From JBCBGF01 sp039193455 (GTDB taxonomy: Bacteria; Pseudomonadota; Alphaproteobacteria; Rhodobacterales; Rhodobacteraceae): a stretch of 64,000 bases of DNA. This document shows positions 1 through 9,139 of the stretch, piece by piece. Under the pieces are notes generated by a model. That model saw only the letters and a list, made by a program, of their open reading frames with translations, was not told the DNA's origin and did not search any database. The translations under genes were made by a program, and so were the position numbers. Location: NCBI GenBank assembly GCA_039193455.1, contig JBCCWO010000001.1, positions 186,001 through 250,000 on the forward strand. Direction: 5' to 3'. Every line of letters starts with the position of its first letter. The stretch's first letter is position 1.

Positions 1-1
1 C

Positions 2-616
2 GCGATTGTGAACGAAGACAGCGCGACCGACGCACCGGCCCTGTCAGAGGCCCCGGCGGCAGAGGGGTTGGAGCGGCTCTATCGCCCGCAGGCGCTGGAT
101 GTGCCGGTCCTTGCCGCCCGTGATGGCCCGATCGCGACGATTGAGCCTGGATCGCTTGGCGCCTTTGCCACCGATCCCAACGATACCCGCGATCTTGTTC
201 AGGCCGCACCGATCTTTGTGCCAGCGCCGCCGCCGCCCCTGGATGTAGCCGAGGCACCGCCAGTGCAGGTCGTCGAAGAGGCGCCGCCCGACGTGGTGCT
301 GTTCGCGGTCCGTCCATCCTGGGTCCGGGTCCGTGCGGCGAATGGCACAGTTGTGTTTGAAAAGATCCTGGATGCGGGCGAACGCTTTGTCCTGCCAGCA
401 ACCGAGGAACCGCCGGTTCTGCGCGCAGGCAATGCGGGTTCGCTGTATATCCAGGTCGGTGATGACACCTATGGGCCCGTTGGACAGGGCGCGTCGGTTG
501 TGCGCGATGTCGCGCTGTCCATCGAGGCGGTGACAGACACCTACGAGGTCGCCGATCTCGACAGCGACGCCGATCTTGCGCGATTTACCGCGGTGGCCGA
601 GGCGGCTTCTGAGTAA
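2..616 (+). CDS. RodZ-like DUF4115 protein, C-terminal part (5' end outside window)
   Basis: The reading frame is open to the first base, so the gene starts upstream of the window; the GTG at 8 is only the first start-like codon. The visible 202 residues are a Pro/Ala/Glu-rich, probably disordered linker, then a compact beta-rich domain (about residues 95-185) with PSWVRVRAANGTVVFEKIL and GNAGSLYIQVGDDTYGPVG. This matches the periplasmic DUF4115 domain of RodZ-like proteins, which carry an N-terminal helix-turn-helix and one membrane helix; those parts would lie upstream. RodZ links the MreB cytoskeleton to wall synthesis. The position directly upstream of ispG supports the assignment, which otherwise rests on the C-terminal domain alone. 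Confidence 0.7.
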   Translation, partial: AIVNEDSATDAPALSEAPAAEGLERLYRPQALDVPVLAARDGPIATIEPGSLGAFATDPNDTRDLVQAAPIFVPAPPPPLDVAEAPPVQVVEEAPPDVVLFAVRPSWVRVRAANGTVVFEKILDAGERFVLPATEEPPVLRAGNAGSLYIQVGDDTYGPVGQGASVVRDVALSIEAVTDTYEVADLDSDADLARFTAVAEAASE

Positions 617-701
617 GGTTCGGCCTTTCTGCGTTGTCACGGCTGAGCGGCTCGCTTATTTCTGAAAAGCGAAGGCTTTTGGTGACCGAAGGCATATCGA
701 G

Positions 702-1835
702 ATGTCGATAAACCACGTGCGACCCTGGCGGAACATCTACCGCCGCACTTCCCGCCAGATCCATGTCGGACCCGTGCCGGTGGGCGGTGATGCCCCCATC
801 TCGGTGCAGACGATGACGAACACCGACACCACCGACGTCAAAGCCACGGTGGCCCAGGTTCAGGCAGCCGCCGATGTGGGCGCCGATATCGTGCGTATCT
901 CGACACCCGATCAGGCCTCGACCGCCGCGCTGAAAGAGATCGTGCGCGAAAGCCCGGTGCCGATCGTGGCGGATATCCATTTTCACTACAAACGCGCCGT
1001 CGAAGCGGCTGAGGCGGGGGCGGCGTGCCTGCGGATCAACCCCGGCAATATCGGCAACGCCGATCGCGTGCGCGAAGTGATCAAGGCGGCCAAAGACCAT
1101 GGCTGTTCGATCCGGATCGGGGTGAACGCGGGGTCGCTGGAAAAGCACTTGCTTGAAAAATACGGCGAGCCATGCCCCGAAGCGATGGTCGAAAGCGGGC
1201 TCGATCATATCAAGATATTGGAAGATAACGACTTTCACGAGTTCAAGATCAGCTGCAAGGCGTCAGACGTGTTTCTGGCCGCCGCTGCCTATCAGGCGCT
1301 GGCGGATGCCACGGACGCGCCAATCCACCTTGGGATAACCGAAGCCGGTGGGCTGGTCTCGGGTACGATCAAATCGGCCATCGGGCTTGGCAACCTGCTG
1401 TGGATGGGGATCGGCGATACGATCCGCGTCTCGCTGTCTGCCGATCCGGTGGAAGAGGTGAAGGTCGGCTACGAAATCCTGAAGTCGCTGGGCCTGCGCC
1501 ATCGGGGCGTGAACATCATTTCATGCCCGTCCTGCGCACGGCAGGGGTTCGACGTGATCAAAACCGTCGAAATCCTGGAACAGCGCCTCGAACACATCAA
1601 AACGCCAATGAGCCTGTCGATCATCGGCTGTGTGGTGAATGGGCCGGGTGAGGCGCTGATGACCGATGTGGGCTTTACCGGCGGCGGCGCCGGGTCGGGC
1701 ATGGTGTATCTGGCGGGGGCGCAGAGCCACAAACTGTCAAACGATGAGATGATCGATCACATCGTCGAACAGGTTGAGCGTCGCGCCGGAGAGCTTGATG
1801 CAGAGGCTGCGGCGGCAGAGCAGGCGGCTGAGTAG
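702..1835 (+). CDS. ispG: 4-hydroxy-3-methylbut-2-en-1-yl diphosphate synthase (flavodoxin)
   Basis: IspG (GcpE) converts 2-C-methyl-D-erythritol 2,4-cyclodiphosphate to HMBPP, the penultimate step of the MEP isoprenoid pathway, using a [4Fe-4S] cluster and flavodoxin or ferredoxin electrons in the cytoplasm. The 377-residue protein has the family's usual bacterial length. The cluster ligands are visible as C275 and C278 in CPSCARQGFDV and C310 in CVVNGPGEA, with the conserved Glu just after. The N-terminal TIM barrel starts with VGPVPVGGDAPISVQTMTNTDT. The last 15 residues are an Ala/Glu-rich tail. The gene lies 85 bp after the RodZ-like gene on the same strand and may be cotranscribed with it. 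Confidence 0.97.
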   Translation: MSINHVRPWRNIYRRTSRQIHVGPVPVGGDAPISVQTMTNTDTTDVKATVAQVQAAADVGADIVRISTPDQASTAALKEIVRESPVPIVADIHFHYKRAVEAAEAGAACLRINPGNIGNADRVREVIKAAKDHGCSIRIGVNAGSLEKHLLEKYGEPCPEAMVESGLDHIKILEDNDFHEFKISCKASDVFLAAAAYQALADATDAPIHLGITEAGGLVSGTIKSAIGLGNLLWMGIGDTIRVSLSADPVEEVKVGYEILKSLGLRHRGVNIISCPSCARQGFDVIKTVEILEQRLEHIKTPMSLSIIGCVVNGPGEALMTDVGFTGGGAGSGMVYLAGAQSHKLSNDEMIDHIVEQVERRAGELDAEAAAAEQAAE

Positions 1836-1838
1836 CGG

Positions 1839-2609
1839 TCAGCCCCCGCGTTCCTCGGACACGATCTGGCGCATGCCATCAATCGGCATGTAGCCGCGCA
1901 CCATCTGTTCGCCGACGACAAATGTCGGTGTGCCGCTGATCTGCAGGGCCTGGGCCAGCGCGCGGTTTTTGGAGATGACGTCATCAACTTCCGGCGCATC
2001 CATGCCGGCAAGGATGGCCTCGCCGTCCAAGTCAAGGCTGGTCGCGAGCCGTTCCAGGCTGGCGCGCGTGAAATCGCCCCGGCGTGTGATCAGGGCTTCG
2101 TTGACGGCGACATAGGCCTCGGGTCCGATGTTCTGCAGGGTGGAGATTGCAAAGCGCGACGCTTCGACGGATTCGGCCCCCAGGATCGGAAACTCCTTGG
2201 TGATCATGCGGATATTGCCATCCGAGCTGACGAGTTCGGAGACTTCCGGATGGGCGCGGCGGCAAAAGCTGCACCGGTAATCGATAAACTCGACCACGGT
2301 GATATCGCCGTCCGGGTTGCCGCCGATGAACGAATGCTCGTCGTTGAACAGCGCGTCGGCATTGTCGCTGACCATGGTAAGCGCCGCGGCCTCGGCCGCT
2401 TCCGCCTCGCGCGCTTCGAGCACGGCAATGGCTTCCATCAGAACTTCCGGGTTCTCGAGCAGGTATTCCCGGATCGCCTCATGAAACGCGGCGCGTTCGG
2501 CCTGGGACATGTCGCCAAAATCGATGGCCTGCGCCGCGGTTGTCGACATCAGGGCGGCAGTGGTCGTGCTTAGGATCAAACGGCGGAGCATTCGGTATTT
2601 CCCATACAT
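1839..2609 (-). CDS. DsbA-family periplasmic thiol-disulfide oxidoreductase
   Basis: A 256-residue protein with an N-terminal signal peptide (hydrophobic stretch at about 9-20, Ala-rich cleavage region near 27) and a thioredoxin/DsbA fold. The redox motif is C113-S-F-C116 in FIDYRCSFCRRAHPEV, with the cis-proline loop SGTPTFVVG near the C-terminus. A charged helical region (residues 35-80) precedes the catalytic domain, as in Com1/ScsC-like relatives, where it can mediate oligomerisation. Its start overlaps the stop of the M48 protease gene (TGATG), so the two are translationally coupled and probably act together on envelope proteins. Whether it oxidises or isomerises disulfides cannot be decided from sequence. 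A start six codons later (MLRRLIL) is also possible. Confidence 0.9.
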   Translation of the reverse strand: MYGKYRMLRRLILSTTTAALMSTTAAQAIDFGDMSQAERAAFHEAIREYLLENPEVLMEAIAVLEAREAEAAEAAALTMVSDNADALFNDEHSFIGGNPDGDITVVEFIDYRCSFCRRAHPEVSELVSSDGNIRMITKEFPILGAESVEASRFAISTLQNIGPEAYVAVNEALITRRGDFTRASLERLATSLDLDGEAILAGMDAPEVDDVISKNRALAQALQISGTPTFVVGEQMVRGYMPIDGMRQIVSEERGG

Positions 2610-3949
2610 CAGGTGGCATCCTTGAATGCAGTTAACAAATCTTCCGCGCGCCGCCAGCCGGGGCTGCCCGTGGGCAGCGCCCCGGCGGCGCGTTGAGCGT
2701 GCAAATGCGCGTCGCGACCGCGGCCGAGTAAGGCATAGCGTTCGGCTGTTGCCAAGGACGCCATGCCGGTGTTGCCGACCCGCGCATAGGCCATCGCCAG
2801 ATCGCGCATCACGCGCGGATTGCGCGCATCCCGGCTGCGCGCGGTTTCCAATACCTCCAGCGCCCGGCGTGTGCTGGCCGCATCCTCTTGCGTCAGCAGC
2901 GCCTGGCCCAACCCGGCGAGCACCAGCGCATTTGAGGGCGCAAGGTCGACCGCCCGTTGGTAGGCTTGAATAGCGGCGCTGAACCGTCTGTTCTCTAACA
3001 GGATTTGACCGCGCAGCTCGTGATAGAAGGGATCGTTGGGGCGTTCGGCGACGAGAGTATCGATCTCAGCCAGGGCTGCGCTGACATCGGACTGGCGGTG
3101 GTATGCAACGGCGCGGCGCATGCGCGCGACATCGCTGGTGTCGCCACGATCGACGCGGCGCAGCGTCCACTGCGGGGCGCGCAGGAAGGCGCCAAGTTTG
3201 CCTTGGGCGCGGGCGAACCAGTAATCGGCATTCGGATCGGCGGGTTTGGCCGGCGTCAGCGCCGCGGCGAGGCCTTTGACGGCCCGGATCCTGTCACGAG
3301 TGAGCGGGTGGGCCCGCACATACGGGTCCTGGCGCGACGGCACCAGCGACTCCTGACCGCGGAAGTGGTCGAGCACATCGGACATTGCATGCGGATCGAT
3401 CCCGGCCTCGGCCATGAAGCGCAGGGCGGAGTTATCGGCAGCGGCTTCTTCGGCGCGGGTGTGGCTGAGGAAACGTCGCGTGACCGAGTTTGTACCCCCC
3501 AAAAGCGCCGCGGTCGCTGCCCCGCTATCCCCTGACAGCACGGCGGCCACGCCCAAAGCAGCGGCGATACCTGCGGTGGTGCTGGCTGCCTGGCGGTTGG
3601 CGATACGCCGCGTGATGTGACCGTTCGCAATATGCGCAACCTCGTGCGCGATCACGGCTTGCAGCTCTGCGGCGCTGTTCAGGCGCAGGATGAGGCCGGA
3701 GTTCAGGAACACCGCGCGGCCATCCATCACGAACGCGTTCATCTCGTCATCGTTGATGACCAGCACCGTAATGCGGGCGGGATTGATCCCTGCGGCGGCG
3801 ATCAGGGGCTGGGCCAGGCGTGCCAGGGCGTATTCGATATCGGCGTCGCGGATGAGGCTCCGGGCGCTTGCCGGCACCGCCAAGGCAAGCGCCAAAAGCG
3901 CCGCGAAAGCCATCGTTGCGGCCCGGTTAAGCAACCTGTGTCCTGACAT
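2609..3949 (-). CDS. BepA-like M48 zinc metalloprotease with TPR repeats
   Basis: A 446-residue periplasmic protease. A signal peptide (MAFAALLALALAVPASA, residues 13-29) is followed by an M48 domain with the zinc motif H102-E-V-A-H106 and the downstream Glu region EEAAADNSALRFM, then TPR-like helices (about residues 300-430, for example NALVLAGLGQALL). This layout matches BepA/YfgC, which assists outer-membrane protein assembly and degrades misfolded BamA/LptD. The ATG at 3949 was chosen over an upstream ATG at 4096 because it gives a clean signal peptide and does not run into the divergent aminotransferase gene. It is the first gene of a two-gene operon with the DsbA-like gene. Confidence 0.9.
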   Translation of the reverse strand: MSGHRLLNRAATMAFAALLALALAVPASARSLIRDADIEYALARLAQPLIAAAGINPARITVLVINDDEMNAFVMDGRAVFLNSGLILRLNSAAELQAVIAHEVAHIANGHITRRIANRQAASTTAGIAAALGVAAVLSGDSGAATAALLGGTNSVTRRFLSHTRAEEAAADNSALRFMAEAGIDPHAMSDVLDHFRGQESLVPSRQDPYVRAHPLTRDRIRAVKGLAAALTPAKPADPNADYWFARAQGKLGAFLRAPQWTLRRVDRGDTSDVARMRRAVAYHRQSDVSAALAEIDTLVAERPNDPFYHELRGQILLENRRFSAAIQAYQRAVDLAPSNALVLAGLGQALLTQEDAASTRRALEVLETARSRDARNPRVMRDLAMAYARVGNTGMASLATAERYALLGRGRDAHLHAQRAAGALPTGSPGWRRAEDLLTAFKDAT

Positions 3950-4001
3950 TGACTGCCTCGGTGAGACGTGCACCTGTGCAGTCGAGCACAGGAGCAGCCG
4001 A

Positions 4002-5147
4002 ATGAAAACCTCAAAGCGGGGCGTTGTCGATCCCTTCATCGTGATGGATGTGATGGAGGCTGCCCGCGCTGCCGAGGCCGCGGGTCGCCACATCATTCAC
4101 ATGGAGGTGGGCCAGCCCGGAACCCCGGCGCCCGAGGGCGCGCGTGCGGCGCTGGCGCGGGCGATGGCGACGGATGCCTTGGGCTACACCGTCTCGCTCG
4201 GGTTGCCCGCCCTGCGTGCCCGGATTGCGCGGCACTATGGCGACAAATACGGCGTTGATCTGGACCCGGCGCGGGTGGTGGTCACGGCGGGGTCGTCAGG
4301 GGCGTTTCTCTTGGCCTTCACGGCGCTCTTTGATCCCGGTGCGCGGGTCAGTCTGGGCGATCCTGGGTATCCGTCCTACCGGCAAATCCTGAAGGCGCTG
4401 AGCCTGACGCCGGTGGGCATTCAGACCCAGGCTACCAACCGCTACCAACCGACGCCGGCCGATCTGCCCGACGCTCTGGATGGCTTGATCGTGGCGTCAC
4501 CGGCCAACCCATCGGGAACGATGCTCGACCAACCCGCGCTGGCGGCGCTTGTGGACTCCGCGAAAGCACGGGGTGCGGCGTTTGTCTCGGATGAGATCTA
4601 TCACGGCATCGAATACGACCGGCCCGCGGTGTCGGCGCTTCAGATCACGGATGACGCCTATGTCATCAATTCCTTCTCCAAATACTTCTCCATGACAGGT
4701 TGGCGGATCGGCTGGATGGTGGTGCCCGCCGATCACGTTCGGATGATCGAGCGGCTCAGCCAGAACATGTTCATTTGCGCCCCCCATGCCGCGCAGGTTG
4801 CGGCGTTGGCGGCGATGGAGTGTGAGGCCGAACTTGAGGAAAACCTGGGCGTCTACGCACGCAATCGCGCGCTGATGCTCGAACGGTTGCCGGGTGCGGG
4901 CTTTGCACATTTCGCGCCGCCCGATGGCGCGTTCTACATCTACGCCGATGTCAGCAACGTGACCGACGACTCGCGCGCCTTTGCCGCCGAGCTGCTGGAC
5001 GGAGCGGGCGTTGCGGTCACACCGGGGCTTGACTTCGATCCGGTGCGCGGACGGCACACGCTGCGGTTTTCCTATGCACGGGCCACGGCAGATATCGAAG
5101 AAGGATTGGCGCGCTTGACCGCCTATATGGCGCGCCGGGCGGCATAA
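4002..5147 (+). CDS. PLP-dependent class I/II aminotransferase
   Basis: A 381-residue fold-type I aminotransferase. The Schiff-base lysine is K227 in NSFSKYFSMTGWRIGW; ASPANPSGT and DEIYHGIEY are the conserved cofactor-binding segments, and RFSYA near the end carries the carboxylate-binding Arg. The frame is open back to 3690, but the ATG at 4002 was chosen because GGAG at 3991 is well spaced and because family N-termini begin near this point. It is divergent from the M48 protease gene. The family includes aspartate, alanine and aromatic aminotransferases, so the substrate is not assigned. It ends about 60 bp before the amidase gene. Confidence 0.9.
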   Translation: MKTSKRGVVDPFIVMDVMEAARAAEAAGRHIIHMEVGQPGTPAPEGARAALARAMATDALGYTVSLGLPALRARIARHYGDKYGVDLDPARVVVTAGSSGAFLLAFTALFDPGARVSLGDPGYPSYRQILKALSLTPVGIQTQATNRYQPTPADLPDALDGLIVASPANPSGTMLDQPALAALVDSAKARGAAFVSDEIYHGIEYDRPAVSALQITDDAYVINSFSKYFSMTGWRIGWMVVPADHVRMIERLSQNMFICAPHAAQVAALAAMECEAELEENLGVYARNRALMLERLPGAGFAHFAPPDGAFYIYADVSNVTDDSRAFAAELLDGAGVAVTPGLDFDPVRGRHTLRFSYARATADIEEGLARLTAYMARRAA

Positions 5148-5206
5148 GGGCGGTTCACGGCACGGCGGCCGGGCGCTATAGTCCGGCAAAACAAACAGGC
5201 AGGGCA

Positions 5207-6427
5207 ATGAGCAGCCTTCGAATTCTGGTGATCTGCGTGGCCGCGGTTTTCGCGGCCCTGTCTCCGGTGCAAGCCGAGATGACCGGGCTGGCGCGTGTCG
5301 ATGCGCGCGAGAGCGGTGTTCGAGATTCGGGAGATGGCGTGGCGTTGACGCTGGCGCTGTCGCAGCCGGTGCCCTGGCGCGTGTTCACGCTGGATGATCC
5401 GCGCCGCCTTGTCCTGGACTTCAGCGAGGTGATCTGGCCCGACAGCATCGATGTCGCGTCAGATCGCATCGGCGGGCTGCGCATGGGCGTGTTTCAGCCG
5501 GGCTGGTCGCGCATGGTGGTCGATCTAGCCGCGCCGTTGGGTGTCGAGACGGCAGAGCTGGTCACCGCCACCGCGGACGGAAGCGCGAAGCTGACGTTAC
5601 AGTTGCGCCCTGTGGCGGCCCCCGAGTTTGCGGATGGTGCGGGCGCCCCCGACAGTGCGATCTTCGCGTTGGACGTGCCGATGCCGGCACCCATGCCCGA
5701 GCCACTTGTGTCAGGGGGGCCGATGCGCGTGATGCTCGACCCCGGGCATGGCGGGATCGACCCGGGGGCCGAGGCAGGCGGCCTGGTTGAGGCCGACCTG
5801 ATGCTCGCCTTCGCGCGTGAACTGCGTGAGGTGTTGCTGCGGGCAGGCGGCTTTGATGTTGTCATGACCCGGGATGCAGATGTGTTCGTCCCGCTTGAGA
5901 CACGGATTTCGCTGGCGCGCGCGGCTGGCGCGGACGTCTTCTTGTCGCTGCACGCGGATGCGCTGCCCGAAGATGCGGGTACGGCCACGGGAGCCACGAT
6001 ATACACGTTGTCTGATGAGGCCTCGGACCTTGCGTCCCAGCGTCTGGCCGAGCGGCACGATCAGGCCGATCTGTTGGCCGGGATCGATCTGAGCGGGCAG
6101 GGCGACGAGATTGCGCTCGTCCTGATGGACATCGCCCGGCGCGAGACAGAGCCGCGCACGGATATGCTGGCCCGCCATCTGGTCGAGGGGCTCGGCGTTG
6201 CTACGGATGCGATGAACTCGCGGCCCCTACGCTCGGCCGGGTTCTCGGTGCTGAAGGCGCCGGACATCCCGTCGGCCCTGATCGAGATCGGTTTCTTATC
6301 GAGCGCGGCAGATCGCAAGAACCTTGCCGACCCGAAGTGGCGATTGAAGGCGGCCCATGGCATCCGCGATGCACTGCGCAACTGGGCCGCGGCTGATGCC
6401 GAGCGTGCGCGCCTGGTGAGAAACTAA
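5207..6427 (+). CDS. N-acetylmuramoyl-L-alanine amidase, AmiC-like (AMIN + Amidase_3)
   Basis: A 406-residue periplasmic amidase that cleaves the amide bond between MurNAc and the stem peptide during cell separation. Order: signal peptide (residues 1-24, ending SPVQA), an AMIN domain (about 25-135, FTLDDPRRLVLDFSEV) that targets septal peptidoglycan, a Pro-rich linker, then the zinc Amidase_3 domain from about residue 175. Metal and catalytic residues are visible in LDPGHGGIDPGA (His), EADLMLAF (Glu), SLHADALP (His) and LIEIGFLSS (Glu). It sits directly upstream of the PBP1A gene, an arrangement typical of the Rhodobacteraceae cell-wall module. Confidence 0.94.
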   Translation: MSSLRILVICVAAVFAALSPVQAEMTGLARVDARESGVRDSGDGVALTLALSQPVPWRVFTLDDPRRLVLDFSEVIWPDSIDVASDRIGGLRMGVFQPGWSRMVVDLAAPLGVETAELVTATADGSAKLTLQLRPVAAPEFADGAGAPDSAIFALDVPMPAPMPEPLVSGGPMRVMLDPGHGGIDPGAEAGGLVEADLMLAFARELREVLLRAGGFDVVMTRDADVFVPLETRISLARAAGADVFLSLHADALPEDAGTATGATIYTLSDEASDLASQRLAERHDQADLLAGIDLSGQGDEIALVLMDIARRETEPRTDMLARHLVEGLGVATDAMNSRPLRSAGFSVLKAPDIPSALIEIGFLSSAADRKNLADPKWRLKAAHGIRDALRNWAAADAERARLVRN

Positions 6428-6517
6428 CCGCCGTGCTGCGGGCGCGGCGACCAAGGCTTTTGACGCCTTCTAGCGCTGGCCCTATAACGCTTGGAAATCT
6501 GTATCGGGGTGCCGGCG

Positions 6518-9079
6518 TTGCTTAGGCTTATTCTCTCGTTCTTCGGCGGTTTGTTCAGCCTCGCCACCAACGGGGCCATCATGGCCGTGCTGCTGATTGG
6601 TGGCGTGTTCTACGTGTATGGGCGCGACCTGCCCAATCATGAGCAACTGGCCCAGTACACGCCCCCGACGATCAGCCGGATCTACTCTGCCGAGGGGCGC
6701 ATCATCGATGAGTTCAGCCAGGAACGGCGGCTCTACACCCCGATCGAGGAAGTGCCCGACCTGGTGAAGGCGGCTTTCATCTCGGCCGAGGACAAGAACT
6801 TTTACCAGCACAGCGGATTTGATGCGCGCGGGATCATCGCCGCGGGGATTGAGGCGATTGAGACGCGGGGTGCCCGCGTACGCGGCGCGTCGACCATTCC
6901 CCAGCAGGTGGTGAAGAACTTCCTTTTGTCGTCCGACCGGTCCGCCGAGCGCAAGATCAAGGAACTGATCCTGTCGGTGCGGCTGGAAAACACGCTGTCG
7001 AAGGACAAAATCCTTGAGCTCTATCTCAACGAGATCTTCCTTGGCCAGAACAGCTATGGCGTCACGGCGGCGGCGCAGACCTATTTCAACAAGACACTGT
7101 CCGAGTTGAGCCCCGAGGAGGCGGCCTATCTTGGCGCGCTTCCGCAACGACCCGGCAATCTGCATCCCGTGCGGCAGATGGAAGATGCCATTGCACGGCG
7201 GAACTTTGTTCTGCGCGAGATGTTTGAGAACGGCTACATCGACCAGGCCACGCTGGAGGTCGCGCGCGCCGCACCGTTGCTGACGGTGCAGAACGGCGAC
7301 TACGAAGGGTTTCGCCAGCAACTGCCGCCGCGGGACTACTTCACCGATGAAATCCGCCGCCAACTGAGTCGCGATTTCGGCGAAGGCCAGTTTTTTGGCG
7401 GTGGCCTGACCGTGCGGGCAACCTTCGACCCCGAGATGCAGACCCATGCGGCCCGGGCCCTGCGCCGGCAGCTTGAGACCTATGACCGCGAGCAGGGTGT
7501 CTGGCGCGGGACGGGGATCCAGATCCCCGCCGATCAGCTTGGGGATGAGCAAAGCTGGCGCACCGCGCTCGCCGGTGCGGATGTTCCGCGCGATATCGAG
7601 GGGTGGTTCCCGGCCGTTGTCCTGCAAGTGGGACAAAGCGGGGCCCGGATCGGCATCGAGGCTGTCGAAGACGATGCCGATGGGCATTTCATCTTGGCCG
7701 AGGACGTGACCTGGGCGCGCAAGGACCTTGGCGACGGCGCCTTGGGGCGGCAGGCGCAGGTTGCGGGCGATCTGCTGGAACTTGGCGATGTGGTCCATGT
7801 GCGTGCGCTTGGCGACAGCGAGGGCAATTTCACGCGTTGGAGCCTGCGCCAGGTGCCCGAGGTGCAGGGGGCGTTCATGGCGATGGACGTCGACACGGGG
7901 CGCGTCATCGCGATGCAGGGCGGGTTTTCCTACCAGCACTCGGTCTTCAACCGCGCGACCCAGGCCACGCGTCAGCCGGGATCGTCGTTCAAGCCCTTTG
8001 TCTTTGCCGCGGCGCTTGATAGCGGGTTCTCCCCCGCCACGATCCTGATCGATGCGCCGATTGAGGTTGAGACCAATGATGGGCTCTGGCGGCCGCGCAA
8101 CGCGTCCAACCGCTTCTACGGGCCGACACCGCTGCGGACCGGGATCGAGCAATCGCGGAACCTGATGACGGTGCGGCTGGCGGAAGAGCTGGGGATGGAT
8201 TCGGTTGCGGCCTATGCCGAACGGTTCGGCGTCTATGACCGCATGGGGCGCTTTCTGGCCAACGCCCTGGGCTCTGAGGAAACCACGCTCTACCGGATGG
8301 TGGCGGCCTATGCGATGTTTGCCAATGGCGGGCAGCGGCTGGAGCCTACGCTTGTCGACCGCGTGCAGGATCGCTGGGGCACGACGATTTACCGCCACGA
8401 CCGCCGCGACTGCGTTGATTGCCAGGTCGCCAATCTCGACGACGGGCGCGCGCCGCGGATCGTGTCGAACCGGCGGCAGGTGATGGACCCGATCACGGCC
8501 TATCAGCTGACCTCGATGATGACCGGGGTCGTCGAACGGGGCACGGCGGCGGGCCGGGTGACGCTGGATGTGCCAAGCGCCGGCAAGACCGGTACGACGA
8601 ACGACGCGCGCGACGTGTGGTACGTGGGCTTTACCTCGAACATCGTGGCGGGGTGCTACATCGGATATGATATCCCGCGTCCTTTGGGGCGGGGCGCTAG
8701 CGGCGGGCGGTTCTGCGCGCCGGTTTTCAACGACTTCATGCAGAAGGCCACGGAGAAGTTCGGCGGCGGCGAGTTTGAGGTTCCCCCGGGCGGGCGGTTC
8801 ATCAAGATCGACCGGTTCACGGGCGAACGGCTGCCAGATGAGGCGGTGGGCGACAATGTGGTGGCGGAATACTTCCGCGAGGGGGAAGAGCCGCTCTTTG
8901 GTGTGACCTTCGATGGCGGTTTTGCCATGGGCTCGAACCTGCCGCTGTTTGATCCCGAAAACCCGGAAGCAGTGCAGCCGGTAGAGCAAACCAACACCGT
9001 CGAGACGGTGACCGGTACCATCGTGCAGGTCCCGACCAATCGCAATCTTGGGACGATCTCGTCCGGCGGGCTCTACTGA
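6518..9079 (+). CDS. mrcA: Penicillin-binding protein 1A (bifunctional transglycosylase/transpeptidase)
   Basis: Class A PBP of about 853 residues. An N-terminal membrane anchor precedes a GT51 transglycosylase domain with the catalytic Glu in FISAEDKNFYQHSGFD. An insert region follows, then a transpeptidase domain with SxxK in QPGSSFKPFVF, SRN in EQSRNLMTV and KTGT in AGKTGTTNDARDVW. It polymerises and cross-links peptidoglycan at the inner membrane. The start is uncertain: the frame opens with TTG at 6491, GTG at 6509 and TTG at 6518. The last is chosen because it yields MLRLILSFFGGLF, the family-like N-terminus, but no strong ribosome binding site separates the options. Confidence 0.95.
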   Translation: MLRLILSFFGGLFSLATNGAIMAVLLIGGVFYVYGRDLPNHEQLAQYTPPTISRIYSAEGRIIDEFSQERRLYTPIEEVPDLVKAAFISAEDKNFYQHSGFDARGIIAAGIEAIETRGARVRGASTIPQQVVKNFLLSSDRSAERKIKELILSVRLENTLSKDKILELYLNEIFLGQNSYGVTAAAQTYFNKTLSELSPEEAAYLGALPQRPGNLHPVRQMEDAIARRNFVLREMFENGYIDQATLEVARAAPLLTVQNGDYEGFRQQLPPRDYFTDEIRRQLSRDFGEGQFFGGGLTVRATFDPEMQTHAARALRRQLETYDREQGVWRGTGIQIPADQLGDEQSWRTALAGADVPRDIEGWFPAVVLQVGQSGARIGIEAVEDDADGHFILAEDVTWARKDLGDGALGRQAQVAGDLLELGDVVHVRALGDSEGNFTRWSLRQVPEVQGAFMAMDVDTGRVIAMQGGFSYQHSVFNRATQATRQPGSSFKPFVFAAALDSGFSPATILIDAPIEVETNDGLWRPRNASNRFYGPTPLRTGIEQSRNLMTVRLAEELGMDSVAAYAERFGVYDRMGRFLANALGSEETTLYRMVAAYAMFANGGQRLEPTLVDRVQDRWGTTIYRHDRRDCVDCQVANLDDGRAPRIVSNRRQVMDPITAYQLTSMMTGVVERGTAAGRVTLDVPSAGKTGTTNDARDVWYVGFTSNIVAGCYIGYDIPRPLGRGASGGRFCAPVFNDFMQKATEKFGGGEFEVPPGGRFIKIDRFTGERLPDEAVGDNVVAEYFREGEEPLFGVTFDGGFAMGSNLPLFDPENPEAVQPVEQTNTVETVTGTIVQVPTNRNLGTISSGGLY

Positions 9080-9139
9080 TCTTGCCGCCCGTCGGGGCCG
9101 TTGCTATCACCCGCATCTGATCTGACTGCGAGTTCACAG

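Noticed and set aside
3690..4001. N-terminal extension of the aminotransferase
   Set aside because: It would overlap the divergent M48 protease gene, and a good ribosome binding site supports the start at 4002.
6482..8989. 835-codon open frame on the minus strand
   Set aside because: It is antisense to the PBP1A gene, is rich in Arg/His/Pro as expected from a GC-rich shadow frame, and has no domain motifs.
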